Origin: Pseudomonas bijieensis | Lineage (GTDB): Bacteria > Pseudomonadota > Gammaproteobacteria > Pseudomonadales > Pseudomonadaceae | Assembly (NCBI RefSeq): GCF_013347965.1 | Contig: NZ_CP048810.1 | Span: 5,517,501 to 5,581,500, forward strand | Length of the DNA stretch: 64,000 nt | Reading direction: 5' to 3' | In this document: positions 8,974-17,439 of the stretch, in pieces | Layout of the letters: every line of letters begins with the position of its first letter | Numbering within the stretch: the stretch's first letter is position 1 | Notes under the pieces: model-generated | Told to the model about the DNA's origin: nothing | The model's input: only the letters and a program-made list of their open reading frames with translations | Database searches by the model: none | Program-made: the position numbers and the translations under genes

Positions 8974-10155
8974 TTACAACTCGATCTTCACCGCCTGGGA
9001 AGCCCGGGTCGCCTTGGCACGGGCCGCTTCGATGGACTCATCACGGGCCAGGGCCACGCCCAGGCGGCGCTGGCCGTTGACTTCCGGTTTGCCGAACAGG
9101 CGCAGGGCAGTGTCCGGTTCGCTCAGGGCGGCGCCGAGGTTGGCGAAAGCGGTCTGGGTCGACTGGCCTTCCACCAGGATCACCGCCGACGCCGAGGGGC
9201 CGAACTGGCGGATCAATGGGATCGGCAAGCCGAGAATGGCCCGGGCGTGCAGGGCAAACTGCGACAGGTCCTGGGAAATCAGCGTCACCAGGCCGGTGTC
9301 GTGGGGGCGCGGCGAGACTTCGCTGAACCACACCTGGTCACCCTTGATGAACAGCTCGACGCCAAACAGACCGCGACCACCCAGGGCCTCGGTCACTGCC
9401 TTGGCCACGCGCTCGGATTCGGCCAGGGCCACCGGGCTCATGGCCTGGGGTTGCCAGGATTCCTGATAGTCGCCCTTTTCCTGACGGTGGCCGACCGGTG
9501 CGCAGAAGGTGGTGCCGCCGACGTGGCGCACGGTGAGCAAGGTGATTTCATAATCGAAATCGATGAAACCTTCGATGATCACCCGACCCTTGCCGGCACG
9601 GCCGCCTTCCTGGGCGTAGTCCCAGGCTTTCTGCACGTCATCGGCACTGCGCAGCAGGCTCTGGCCCTTGCCCGAGGAACTCATCACCGGCTTGACCACG
9701 CAGGGAAAACCCAGGGTTTCCACGGCCTTGCGGTAGTCTTCCACGGTGTCGGCGAAGAAGTATGGCGAGGTCGGCAGGCCCAACTCTTCGGCGGCCAGGC
9801 GCCGGATGCCTTCGCGGTTCATGGTCAGTTGCGCGGCGCGGGCGGTAGGGATCACGGTGAAGCCTTCGGCTTCCAGTTCCACCAGGGTGGCGGTGGCGAT
9901 GGCTTCGATTTCCGGCACGATGAAATGCGGCTTCTCGGCCTCGATGACCGCGCGCAGGGCAGCGCCGTCGAGCATGTTGATCACATGGCTGCGGTGGGCC
10001 ACTTGCATGGCCGGCGCGTTGGCGTAGCGATCCACGGCAATCACCTCGACGCCCAGGCGCTGCAGTTCGATTACCACTTCCTTGCCCAGCTCACCGCTGC
10101 CACACAACAAAACGCGGGTCGCGGTGGGCGACAATGGGGTTCCGATACGGGTCAT
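8974..10155 (-). CDS. purT: Formate-dependent GAR transformylase (PurT)
   Basis: ATP-grasp enzyme that formylates glycinamide ribonucleotide using formate, the third step of purine synthesis. 393 residues from ATG 10155 (GAGGACC upstream), matching the usual ~392; the frame stays open upstream but that part is not PurT-like. Visible: [21 protein letters not shown] nucleotide fold at the N-terminus, [14 protein letters not shown]-binding loop, [14 protein letters not shown] metal/substrate region. Probably downstream of the VUT gene, 101 bases apart. No clear PurR box seen. Confidence 0.96.
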   Translation of the reverse strand: MTRIGTPLSPTATRVLLCGSGELGKEVVIELQRLGVEVIAVDRYANAPAMQVAHRSHVINMLDGAALRAVIEAEKPHFIVPEIEAIATATLVELEAEGFTVIPTARAAQLTMNREGIRRLAAEELGLPTSPYFFADTVEDYRKAVETLGFPCVVKPVMSSSGKGQSLLRSADDVQKAWDYAQEGGRAGKGRVIIEGFIDFDYEITLLTVRHVGGTTFCAPVGHRQEKGDYQESWQPQAMSPVALAESERVAKAVTEALGGRGLFGVELFIKGDQVWFSEVSPRPHDTGLVTLISQDLSQFALHARAILGLPIPLIRQFGPSASAVILVEGQSTQTAFANLGAALSEPDTALRLFGKPEVNGQRRLGVALARDESIEAARAKATRASQAVKIEL

Positions 10156-10256
10156 CTGAAGGTCCTCAAACAGGAGCGGATCATCGCGGGTTGCGCGCCG
10201 GGCGAGCTTCCCATGGGAGAAAGCGCGGCATTTTACATGAACCGCGGGGTTTGGCT

Positions 10257-10724
10257 TCAGCCGGCGACGGTTTGCTTGCGTAAACGCCAGGCCATGATCA
10301 ACCAGACGACCGTGACTCCGGCGAATTTCGAGGCCAGGGCGGTGATCACCACGGGCGGTGTCAGGGCGTCGATCAGGCCGAAGAAGATAAAGGTGTCCAG
10401 GGGGATACTCAGGGCCGAACTGATCCACAGTCGATCATGCAGCGGACGCTTGGTAATGGTGAACACCAGCCAGTCGATGCACTCGGACACCGCAAACGCG
10501 GTGGCGCTGGCCAGGGCGATGGTTGGGTCCGAGGTGACATAGGACAACCCCAGCGCCACCAGCATCGCCACGATGGCGCCATGGCCGAAACGGGTCTGCA
10601 CCATGTCCCGCAGGATAAACACCAGCCCGCCCCAGGCCGACCAGATGATGTCCAGGTGCGGTGCGGCAGAGAACGCGAAGTTGATCAGCACGACGCTGGC
10701 GATGTAGGCGAGCAGGTAAAGCAT
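10257..10724 (-). CDS. VUT family transporter (YhhQ-like)
   Basis: 155 residues, almost entirely five or six hydrophobic helices ([51 protein letters not shown] and others). The motif [10 protein letters not shown] is characteristic of VUT/YhhQ proteins, which in E. coli import the 7-deazaguanine precursor preQ0. It is shorter than E. coli YhhQ (about 220 residues), so substrate is uncertain. Confidence 0.8.
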   Translation of the reverse strand: MLYLLAYIASVVLINFAFSAAPHLDIIWSAWGGLVFILRDMVQTRFGHGAIVAMLVALGLSYVTSDPTIALASATAFAVSECIDWLVFTITKRPLHDRLWISSALSIPLDTFIFFGLIDALTPPVVITALASKFAGVTVVWLIMAWRLRKQTVAG

Positions 10725-10796
10725 GGGGCGGGTACCTGGTGATGACGGATAAGGTATTAAAGGACAGCGATACTCCCCTGTGGTGAGGGGATGTAT

Positions 10797-10932
10797 CTGT
10801 GGCGAGGGGATTTATCCCCGCTGGGCTGCGCAGCAGCCCCCAGAACAGTCACCCCAATCTTTCTGATCCACCGAGTTGCCTGGTTTTAGGACTGCTGCGC
10901 AGCCCAGCGGGGATAAATCCCCCTCGCCACAG
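10797..10932. repeat. GTGGCGAGGGG-type long inverted repeat
   Basis: Outer arms CTGTGGCGAGGGGATTTATC and its complement, with GCTGGGCTGCGCAGCAGCC-like inner arms, in the gap between the VUT and siderophore-reductase genes. Confidence 0.8.
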
Positions 10933-10982
10933 GAGGTTGACGGTGTCAGTGGATGAAGGGTACTTCAGCCATAAGCCGTCCC

Positions 10983-11768
10983 TCAATCCTCCTCACTGCC
11001 CTCCAGCTTCCAATACCCCACCGCTTTCACAAAGTCCTGGTCCAAGCCTTTCTCCTCCAACAACACCTTGCGAATCTGCCGCGATACCTTGCTCTCGGTC
11101 GCGACCCAGGCGTACAGCTTGCCACTGGGCATTTCCAATTGCTGCACGGTGGTCAACAGGCTGTCCCGGCGACCTTCGCGCAGTACCCAGATCACATGCA
11201 CTTGCGCCGGGCTCTGGAGGATCTGCTGTTCGGCGCCGTTTTCCACTTCCACGACTACCAGCGCGCGCCGGTTGGGCGCCAGGCCTTCGAGGCGGCGGGC
11301 GATGGCGGGCAGGGCGGTTTCGTCGCCGATCAGCAGATAGCTGTCGAAGATGTCCGGCACGATCATCGAGCCCCGTGGCCCGCCGATATTGAGGTATTGC
11401 CCGGGCGCCGCCTGGGCCGCCCAGGTCGCGGCAGGGCCGTCGCCGTGGAGCACGAAATCGATGTCCAGCTCCAGGGTGTCCAGGTCGTAGCGGCGCGGGG
11501 TGTAGTCGCGCATCTCGGGCATCGGGCCCTGGGCTTTACCTGCGCCGGGGTTGAAGTTTTCCAGGGCGGCGTGTTCCTCGGCGTTCTGCGGGAACATCAA
11601 CTTCACGTGATCGTCCGTGCCCAGGCTGACAAAACCGGCCAGTTCCGGCCCGCCGACGGTGATGCGGCGCATGCGTGGGGTCAGGTCCTGTACCCGCAAC
11701 ACTTGCAAGCGACGGCGTTTGATCTCGTGGGTGACGCGGTGAATGGTGTTTGGATCGACTTCGGTCAT
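10983..11768 (-). CDS. Siderophore-interacting protein / NADPH-dependent ferric-chelate reductase
   Basis: 261 residues of the ViuB/YqjH flavoprotein family: an N-terminal FAD-binding barrel (RMRRITVGG, FAD motif RDYTPRRYD) and a C-terminal NAD(P)H-binding SIP domain (GDETALPAIARRLE, VWVATESKVSRQIRK-like end). The reaction is reduction of ferric siderophores to release iron in the cytoplasm. Its start overlaps the stop of the PadR gene (ATGA), so regulator and enzyme form one operon, as in the E. coli yqjI/yqjH pair where the genes are instead divergent. Confidence 0.9.
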   Translation of the reverse strand: MTEVDPNTIHRVTHEIKRRRLQVLRVQDLTPRMRRITVGGPELAGFVSLGTDDHVKLMFPQNAEEHAALENFNPGAGKAQGPMPEMRDYTPRRYDLDTLELDIDFVLHGDGPAATWAAQAAPGQYLNIGGPRGSMIVPDIFDSYLLIGDETALPAIARRLEGLAPNRRALVVVEVENGAEQQILQSPAQVHVIWVLREGRRDSLLTTVQQLEMPSGKLYAWVATESKVSRQIRKVLLEEKGLDQDFVKAVGYWKLEGSEED

Positions 11769-12343
11769 TGGCTTGACTCCGAGACAGGTGGACGGTCAGG
11801 GCCGTCGGTGATGGCTTTGGCGGTGGCGTCGAGCAGATCGCGCACCCGCTGGATTTCTTCCGGGCTCCAGTGGCCATGGTGCTTTTGCAGCGCATGGCGC
11901 AGGTTATACACCGCTTCATGGATTTCCGGGGGACGATTGTGGCCGCGCAATGTGCGCTTGCTGATTTCAATGCGTGTACGCACCTCATCCAGCGTTTCGG
12001 CCTGGTCCTCAAGGGATAGACGTCCGGCATCGGTCACGCTGTAGCACTTTTTTCCGTCTTCGAGGCCGCAACTGATCATTGCGTTCATTTCCAGGAAGGT
12101 CAGGGTCGGATAGATCACCCCGGGGCTGGGGCTGTAGGCGCCGTCGAACATGTTCTCGATCCGGCGGATCAGGTCATAGCCGTGGCACGGCTGTTCGGCA
12201 ATCAGCGCCAGCAGCAACACCTTCAAATCACCGGGGGCGAAGACCCGGGGGGCCCGGCTGCCACGCGAGCCTGTAGGGCGTCGTTCGAAACCGTCATATT
12301 CACGTTTGGAGGAAGAATCGGAATGAGAATAAAGGGCGTTCAT
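11765..12343 (-). CDS. PadR family transcriptional regulator (YqjI-like)
   Basis: 192 residues from ATG 12343 with GGAGAC upstream. An earlier in-frame start (12427) would run through the palindromic operators and is rejected. Residues about 45-120 are a PadR winged helix (DLKVLLLALIAEQPCHGYDLIRRIE, SPSPGVIYPTL), followed by a C-terminal helical dimer region. It resembles E. coli YqjI, which represses the ferric reductase gene, but lacks the His/Cys-rich N-terminal metal extension. Likely autoregulates the operon through the sites at 12377-12442. Confidence 0.88.
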   Translation of the reverse strand: MNALYSHSDSSSKREYDGFERRPTGSRGSRAPRVFAPGDLKVLLLALIAEQPCHGYDLIRRIENMFDGAYSPSPGVIYPTLTFLEMNAMISCGLEDGKKCYSVTDAGRLSLEDQAETLDEVRTRIEISKRTLRGHNRPPEIHEAVYNLRHALQKHHGHWSPEEIQRVRDLLDATAKAITDGPDRPPVSESSQ

Positions 12344-12376
12344 ATGCTGTCTCCGTTCTGCATATAGATAGCACTC

Positions 12377-12442
12377 AGATATATCTTGAATAAAAGATAT
12401 ATCTTTTGACTTGATGGTTTTTTGCAAACTAAGATATATCTT
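12377..12442 (-). promoter_or_regulatory. Three AGATATATCT palindromes, probable PadR operators
   Basis: Perfect 10-bp palindrome AGATATATCT at 12377-12386, 12395-12404 (extended to a 16-bp perfect palindrome, 12392-12407) and 12432-12441 (12 bp with flanks). Centres are 18 and 37 bases apart. They lie immediately upstream of the PadR/SIP operon. Palindromic TATA-rich sites are usual for PadR-type repressors; binding here is inferred. Confidence 0.72.
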
Positions 12443-12769
12443 TATTTCGCGGCGGGTTATTTGGGTTCAGGGAAAGACCTTACATGAATACTCAATGTAT
12501 GCGAGGTGCGGTTGCATACATTTGTAATGATTAAAAGCGTGTCAGCTTAAAATGTGGGCTGTTTCTGACAGCTGAACTTAAGTTTTATCGATATCGGGGT
12601 ATTTTTCGCTCTTCTGCGTGCTGGCTTTACTACAAGCCTATAGGAAATTGCCTGCTTTTTTTTAGTTAAAGAGCGCCGATCATGCTCGGCGTTGGAGGGA
12701 CAGGCCAAGTTGCTGTTGGTCTGCAATTTCAATCATTTCTCTTTATTGCTAAGAACAGGTGTTAACAAC
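12443..12769. other. AT-rich intergenic region with a 9-bp inverted repeat
   Basis: About 330 gene-free bases upstream of the fimbrial locus, visibly richer in A and T than its flanks. It holds a perfect inverted repeat AATGTATGC (12494-12502) / GCATACATT (12514-12522) with 11 bases between, a candidate regulator site, and a small hairpin CGCCGA/TCGGCG (12674-12691). The fimbrial promoter is presumably here but no clear sigma-70 boxes could be assigned. Confidence 0.5.
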
Positions 12770-13255
12770 ATGCTCAAACAACTTGTATCCGTTACTGCTC
12801 TGGCCGTCGCTGCCGTGAGTTCTTCGCTGGCCTTCGCTGCCGCCGATGCACGCTCGTCCATCCACATCACGGCGAACATCCCGACCCAGCAGTTCCATGT
12901 GCAGCCGCGCAACCCGGACTTCGGTAAAGATGAAACCATGAGCTACAACACGGTCAGCGGTACTTTGACTTCGTTGCGCCAGACCTATGATGTGAAAAAC
13001 ACCGAAGGTTCGGTAAACGCTTATATCGAAGGCGGCCCGGCTGCACTGTACAACGGTAGCGACGCCATCGCCCTGACCACCGCCTTCAACGGCGTCACCC
13101 TGACCGCCACGCCTCAGGAAGTGGTGGACGATGCAACCTCCACCCCGGGCACCCAGGCTGACATGACCATCGTCGCGGCCAAGCCTCTGGCTACCCAGAA
13201 CGGCCTGTACACCGCCGACATGACCGTCATCTTCGACGCCGTGCCTCGCCCGTAA
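12770..13255 (+). CDS. CS1-type (alpha) fimbrial major subunit
   Basis: 161 residues: signal peptide about 1-24 (ends SLAFAAA), then a pilin domain of the Fimbrial_CS1/CblA family (SIHITANIPTQQFHVQPR, EVVDDATSTPGTQADM, TVIFDAVPR end). Such pilins polymerise by donor-strand exchange with the chaperone and usher. First gene of the locus; start ATG 12770 chosen because the signal peptide begins there. Closely related to the pilins at 20191 and 20738. Confidence 0.88.
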   Translation: MLKQLVSVTALAVAAVSSSLAFAAADARSSIHITANIPTQQFHVQPRNPDFGKDETMSYNTVSGTLTSLRQTYDVKNTEGSVNAYIEGGPAALYNGSDAIALTTAFNGVTLTATPQEVVDDATSTPGTQADMTIVAAKPLATQNGLYTADMTVIFDAVPRP

Positions 13256-13380
13256 GGCCATTCGTTGCCCGGTGAGTTTCACCTCACCTCCACGGGCATG
13301 CCGCAGGCCGACCTGTTCTCCCCCAACGGGTCGGCCCGCACCTGAACGCCCTGATAGCTCGCTGATTAGAGAGTCCGTTG

Positions 13381-15894
13381 ATGTTTTCGATAACACCCAT
13401 CGCGGGTGCGCTCGCGCTGTTGTTGTGCGCGAACGCATTGGCCGCCCCGGCCGCCCCCGGTACCACTCCCAGAAGCCTGTTGTCCCAGGCCAAGGGCCTG
13501 CCGGCGGAGTTTGAAGCGCACTTCTTCGATGTTCCCCTTGCGGTTCGTGTTGAACTCAACCAACAGTACCTGGGTGAAGCCATGGTGGTCTTGACCCGCG
13601 ATGATCGCATTACCCTGCTGGAGTTTACCGACACGCAAGACAGTTCGATAAAGGCCATTGACCGGGAGCTATGGGAGCAACGACTCAAGCAAGGTCAAGC
13701 GCTGGGCGCTTGTGAAACCAATTGCACCGCGGGGCTGCTCGCCGTGCATTACAGTATCGAGAACTCCTTGGTGTCGATCCTCACTAAAGACGTCGAGCGC
13801 ACCACCGAAACCAAGCGCTATCACGATCAACCGGAAGGCGGCAGCCTCGGCCTGATCTTCAATAACCAACTCAATCTAAACGGTGGCCAGGAGCAGGATA
13901 CCGGCGGGCGCTATGGCCTCAACGCCAGTTCCAGCCTGGGCAACTGGAGCCAGTCGCTGGACCTCCAGCTTTCGCGCCTTGGCGGGCCGGATGACAAGCT
14001 CTACCACGCCGTCCATGAGCTCTATACCCAGCGCGAATTGGAAGGCCATTTCTTTCGCCTGGGCTATTTCACGCCCAGTTCCGATGGTTTGAATCGTCAG
14101 ATCCGTTCGTTCGGCGCCAACCCGGACACCGCCCTTGGGGTGATGTTTGGCAGCTCCGACAGCCTGGCGATCGACAATCCAAAACCCAGCGTATACCCCA
14201 TTTATGTCACCGCGAGCCGTCAGGCTTCGGTGGAGATTTATCGCAACGGCCTGTTGATCAACACACAGGCGGTCAGCGCCGGTTTGCAGAGCCTGGACAC
14301 CCGACCCCTGCCCGGTGGTATCTATGAGGTGGAAGTGCGGCTGATCGAGGACGGGCAAACCACCGCCACCAGCCAGGAACTGGTCTACAAACCGAACAAT
14401 TGGAGCAGCACCGAGGACCGCTGGCGCTACAACCTGTTCGCCGGTCGCGAAACCCGCCTGTGGAGCAACTGGGAAGACCAGCCCTCGGGTTTCAACACCG
14501 CGGGGCTCGGCGTCAACTACCTGCTACACCCACGGGTGATCCTCGGTGCCTCCACGCGCCAAGTGCAGGACAAGCTGCAAGTCGGCACCTCGATCGACTG
14601 GACGCTCGCCAGCAGTACCAGCCTGTACGCCAACGTCTACCAGACCCAGCAGTACGGCACCGGCATGGACCTGCAAGGCCTGTATAGCTATGGCCATGGC
14701 AGCATCGTCGCCAGCCACAACCGCAGTTGGCTCGACACCCGCAATACCTACGAGACCTTGCCGGACGGCACCCGTGTCCGTCAGCGCAACGTGTTCGTCG
14801 GCCATACCAGCAACTCGTCGCTGTCGGTCAACCATCGCTTGAGCAACAAGACTTCCGTCAACGCACGCCTGGCCTATAGCGAAGGCAATGTCCAAGGCAC
14901 GGGCCTGGACCTTGGCTTGACCCAACGCGGCAAGCTGCGTGGCAGCGATGCCAACTGGCGGCTGTCGGTGTTCGACCGCCCCGGTACTTCGAGCACCAAC
15001 GACCGGCGCAATCGCGGCGTGGACCTAAGCCTCAACGTGGCTTTGGGCGGGCCGGGCGAATACTGGTCGGGCACCATCGGCACCCGGACATCCCGGGAGG
15101 GCACGCGGGACAACAATGGGTCGCTGACCTATCGCCGCAACCTGGAGGATCACGTGTTGCAAAGCGTCTCCGCCACGGCGCTGGCCGACACCTACGGCGT
15201 AGGCCTGTCGGGCATCGCCAGCTTCATGACCGAGTCGATGTATGGCGACGGCTTCGTCCAGCGCTCGTCCTATAACGACAACCTCACCGGCGGCCTGAAC
15301 CTGAGCAGCACCGTGGCCGTGGGCGGCCAGAAAGCGGCTTTCACCGGCCTGCCCCATGGGCGCGGCGCGGGCATGATCGTCGACGTGGACACCGACCTGG
15401 ACGACGTCGTTTTGCGCGCCGACGACCTGACCGGCGGCAGCACCACCTTGCACCCGGGCCGCAACTTCGTGCCCATCACCGCCTACAGGAACAGCCTGGT
15501 GACCTTCGACTTCGAGGGCGTGCATCCACCGGCGGCGAACATCGAGCCTTCGCGCACCCGTTATCACCTGAACAAGGGCGGGGTGGACTACCGCAAGATC
15601 AGCGTGATGAAAACCGTGACCGTGCTCGGGCGCTTGCTGGACGAGCAGGGGCAACCGCTCAAAGGCCACCATGTGATCAACCATGCCAGCCGCGGTATCA
15701 GCGAAGTGGACGGGTTCTTTTCCATGGAGATGAACGCCGCCTCCCCGACCCTGGAAGTGCGTTACGGCAACGAGTTGTTCTGTCGGTTCCGCCTCGATCC
15801 GGACAACGCCAGCGTCGAGGGCGATGTGCTGATGATCGGTGACTTGCGCTGCACGCCGGACACCCTGGCCGATACCACGGGGGGCCGAGTCTGA
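13381..15894 (+). CDS. Alpha-fimbrial outer-membrane usher (CooC/CblC/TcfC-like)
   Basis: About 837 residues with a signal peptide (SITPIAGALALLLCANALAA). The N-terminal domain (FEAHFFDVPLAVRVELNQQYLGEAMV) and the E-set segment near 265-345 (YPIYVTASRQASVEIYRNG, LPGGIYEVEVRLIEDG) are typical of CS1-clade ushers, followed by a beta-barrel-rich region and C-terminal domains (GRLLDEQGQPLKGHHVINH, ending in a Cys-containing plug-like segment). It exports and assembles pilins across the outer membrane. ATG 13381 preferred over the TTG just before it. 125 bases downstream of the major pilin, same strand. Confidence 0.9.
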   Translation: MFSITPIAGALALLLCANALAAPAAPGTTPRSLLSQAKGLPAEFEAHFFDVPLAVRVELNQQYLGEAMVVLTRDDRITLLEFTDTQDSSIKAIDRELWEQRLKQGQALGACETNCTAGLLAVHYSIENSLVSILTKDVERTTETKRYHDQPEGGSLGLIFNNQLNLNGGQEQDTGGRYGLNASSSLGNWSQSLDLQLSRLGGPDDKLYHAVHELYTQRELEGHFFRLGYFTPSSDGLNRQIRSFGANPDTALGVMFGSSDSLAIDNPKPSVYPIYVTASRQASVEIYRNGLLINTQAVSAGLQSLDTRPLPGGIYEVEVRLIEDGQTTATSQELVYKPNNWSSTEDRWRYNLFAGRETRLWSNWEDQPSGFNTAGLGVNYLLHPRVILGASTRQVQDKLQVGTSIDWTLASSTSLYANVYQTQQYGTGMDLQGLYSYGHGSIVASHNRSWLDTRNTYETLPDGTRVRQRNVFVGHTSNSSLSVNHRLSNKTSVNARLAYSEGNVQGTGLDLGLTQRGKLRGSDANWRLSVFDRPGTSSTNDRRNRGVDLSLNVALGGPGEYWSGTIGTRTSREGTRDNNGSLTYRRNLEDHVLQSVSATALADTYGVGLSGIASFMTESMYGDGFVQRSSYNDNLTGGLNLSSTVAVGGQKAAFTGLPHGRGAGMIVDVDTDLDDVVLRADDLTGGSTTLHPGRNFVPITAYRNSLVTFDFEGVHPPAANIEPSRTRYHLNKGGVDYRKISVMKTVTVLGRLLDEQGQPLKGHHVINHASRGISEVDGFFSMEMNAASPTLEVRYGNELFCRFRLDPDNASVEGDVLMIGDLRCTPDTLADTTGGRV

Positions 15895-15963
15895 CAAGGC
15901 GAAACAGCGTTCGTGAAGCCCCCTTACTGGCTAATGCCTTTTTATCCAAGAAATACGATGACC

Positions 15964-16077
15964 CTGTGGCGAGGGAGCTTGCTCCCGCTGGACGCGCGAG
16001 CGTCCCCCTACGGTGTGATGGCTGAGATACAGGGGGCTGCTTCGCACCCCAGCGGGAGCAAGCTCCCCTCGCCACGG
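15964..16077. repeat. GTGGCGAGGGAGC-type inverted repeat inside the fimbrial locus
   Basis: CTGTGGCGAGGGAGCTTGCTCC and its inverted complement ending CTCCCCTCGCCAC, with a short core, between the usher and the first tip adhesin gene. It could form a strong RNA structure in the operon transcript. Confidence 0.78.
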
Positions 16078-16150
16078 GTGTTCCGACGTTCTTAAGGCAG
16101 CGTTACACCCTTATTTGCAGTGATTTGTCTTGATGTATGAGGTTGTATCA

Positions 16151-17395
16151 ATGAAACCCTTTTCGGTTGCAGTGCGCAGCGTGGTCTCGGTGTTGCTGCT
16201 TGCGTGTGTACCTATGGCCAATGCCTTGGAGCGGGATATCACCGCTGTATTCAGGCCTGACGCCTCGAAACCCCAGGAGAATACGTTTCTCAATACCACC
16301 CCAACCAGTGGTTACTGTGCGCAATATCCGGCGGAATGCAGAGCCGCAAAGATGTTCAGCATTCGGTTACCGCTGACTGCCGCTTCGGCCGGCCCGATTC
16401 AAGCCCTGCATGCAGATTATCGGCAAGGTGCGATGTTTAAAGTGCCTGCCAATTGGCGAGCGCTACAGGTCACCCATGCCGAGACGGGGGAGACGGAAAC
16501 CGTTGAAGTGCGCTGGTCCGGTTTCGGTTCGCAATACGAGCTCTCCCATAACGCAATCGAGCTGGTGGGTGGCGGTGTGAGTCTCCTGAGGGCTCATCAG
16601 TTGTTATGGAGTTCCAGCTGGGTGTATGCCGCCTCTCCCTGCCAATACAGCGGCGTAGGGTCATATGGCTCGAAGATCTATACATTTTTCTGGAAGGCGC
16701 CGGTAGAAAGCTCATGCGCCAAAAAGGCCCAGTTCTTGATTCCAGGGCTCAGTTTTTCCTACCTGGATTTTGCTTATGAGCTACGCACCCCCAACCCTTT
16801 GAAAATGTCGTCCGGGCAATACACGGGGTCGCTGACGTATAGCGCCGGGCCAGGGCGGGACATCGACCTGGGCGATGTCATGCTGCCCAGCGATTCCGCG
16901 CTCACCCTCAATTTCAAGTTGACTGTCGAACACACCCTAAAGGTCGAAGTCCCCCCCGGTGGCAACCGCGTCGAACTGGTGCCTCAAGAGGGCTGGCAAT
17001 CCTGGCTCAATAGCGGTCGCAAACCCACGCGACTGTTCCGCGACCAGCGCTTCCATATCTCCGCTTCTTCCCGTTTCAAGATGGCACTCGAATGCCAGTA
17101 CATCAGCGGCAATACCTGCGCCATCGCCGAGACCGGCAGTGGCCATGCCGTGCCGGTGGACGTCAGCGTGACCCTGCCCGATGGCTTGACCGACGGCGCC
17201 GGGCAACCGGTCAACCGCCGCCGCTTATTGCGCGATGGCAGTGGCACCGAGCTGTTCCAGCCAGGTTTGTACGTTGATCGGCGCTCGGGAGCGCTGCATT
17301 TCGAGATTGCCCAGGGCAGCGTCGAAGCGATGCTCGACGGCGGCGCCACGACCTATACCGGTGACGTCACGGTGATCTGGGATTCACAAGTTTAA
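16151..17395 (+). CDS. CblD-like fimbrial tip adhesin, copy 1
   Basis: 414 residues from ATG 16151 (GAGG nine bases upstream). Signal peptide about 1-25 (ends PMANALE). Two-domain layout like CS1 tip proteins CfaE/CooD/CblD: an N-terminal presumed receptor-binding domain (26-205, cysteines in SGYCAQYPAEC and ASPCQYS...SSCAKK) and a C-terminal pilin domain (about 210-414, DFAYELRTPNPLKMSSG to VTVIWDSQV) used for donor-strand exchange. Such proteins start fibre assembly at the usher and sit at the fibre tip. Followed 44 bases later by a paralogue. Confidence 0.82.
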   Translation: MKPFSVAVRSVVSVLLLACVPMANALERDITAVFRPDASKPQENTFLNTTPTSGYCAQYPAECRAAKMFSIRLPLTAASAGPIQALHADYRQGAMFKVPANWRALQVTHAETGETETVEVRWSGFGSQYELSHNAIELVGGGVSLLRAHQLLWSSSWVYAASPCQYSGVGSYGSKIYTFFWKAPVESSCAKKAQFLIPGLSFSYLDFAYELRTPNPLKMSSGQYTGSLTYSAGPGRDIDLGDVMLPSDSALTLNFKLTVEHTLKVEVPPGGNRVELVPQEGWQSWLNSGRKPTRLFRDQRFHISASSRFKMALECQYISGNTCAIAETGSGHAVPVDVSVTLPDGLTDGAGQPVNRRRLLRDGSGTELFQPGLYVDRRSGALHFEIAQGSVEAMLDGGATTYTGDVTVIWDSQV

Positions 17396-17439
17396 AGGCG
17401 TGGCTTGGCCCGTTCGAGCCGATTAGAGGGTGGGTATAG

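Noticed and set aside
8974..10428. 484-residue form of PurT
   Set aside because: Extra N-terminus is unlike PurT and overlaps the VUT gene; ATG 10155 gives the usual length and has GAGG.
12344..12427. Upstream extension of the PadR protein
   Set aside because: It would place the palindromic operators inside the coding region; ATG 12343 has GGAG.
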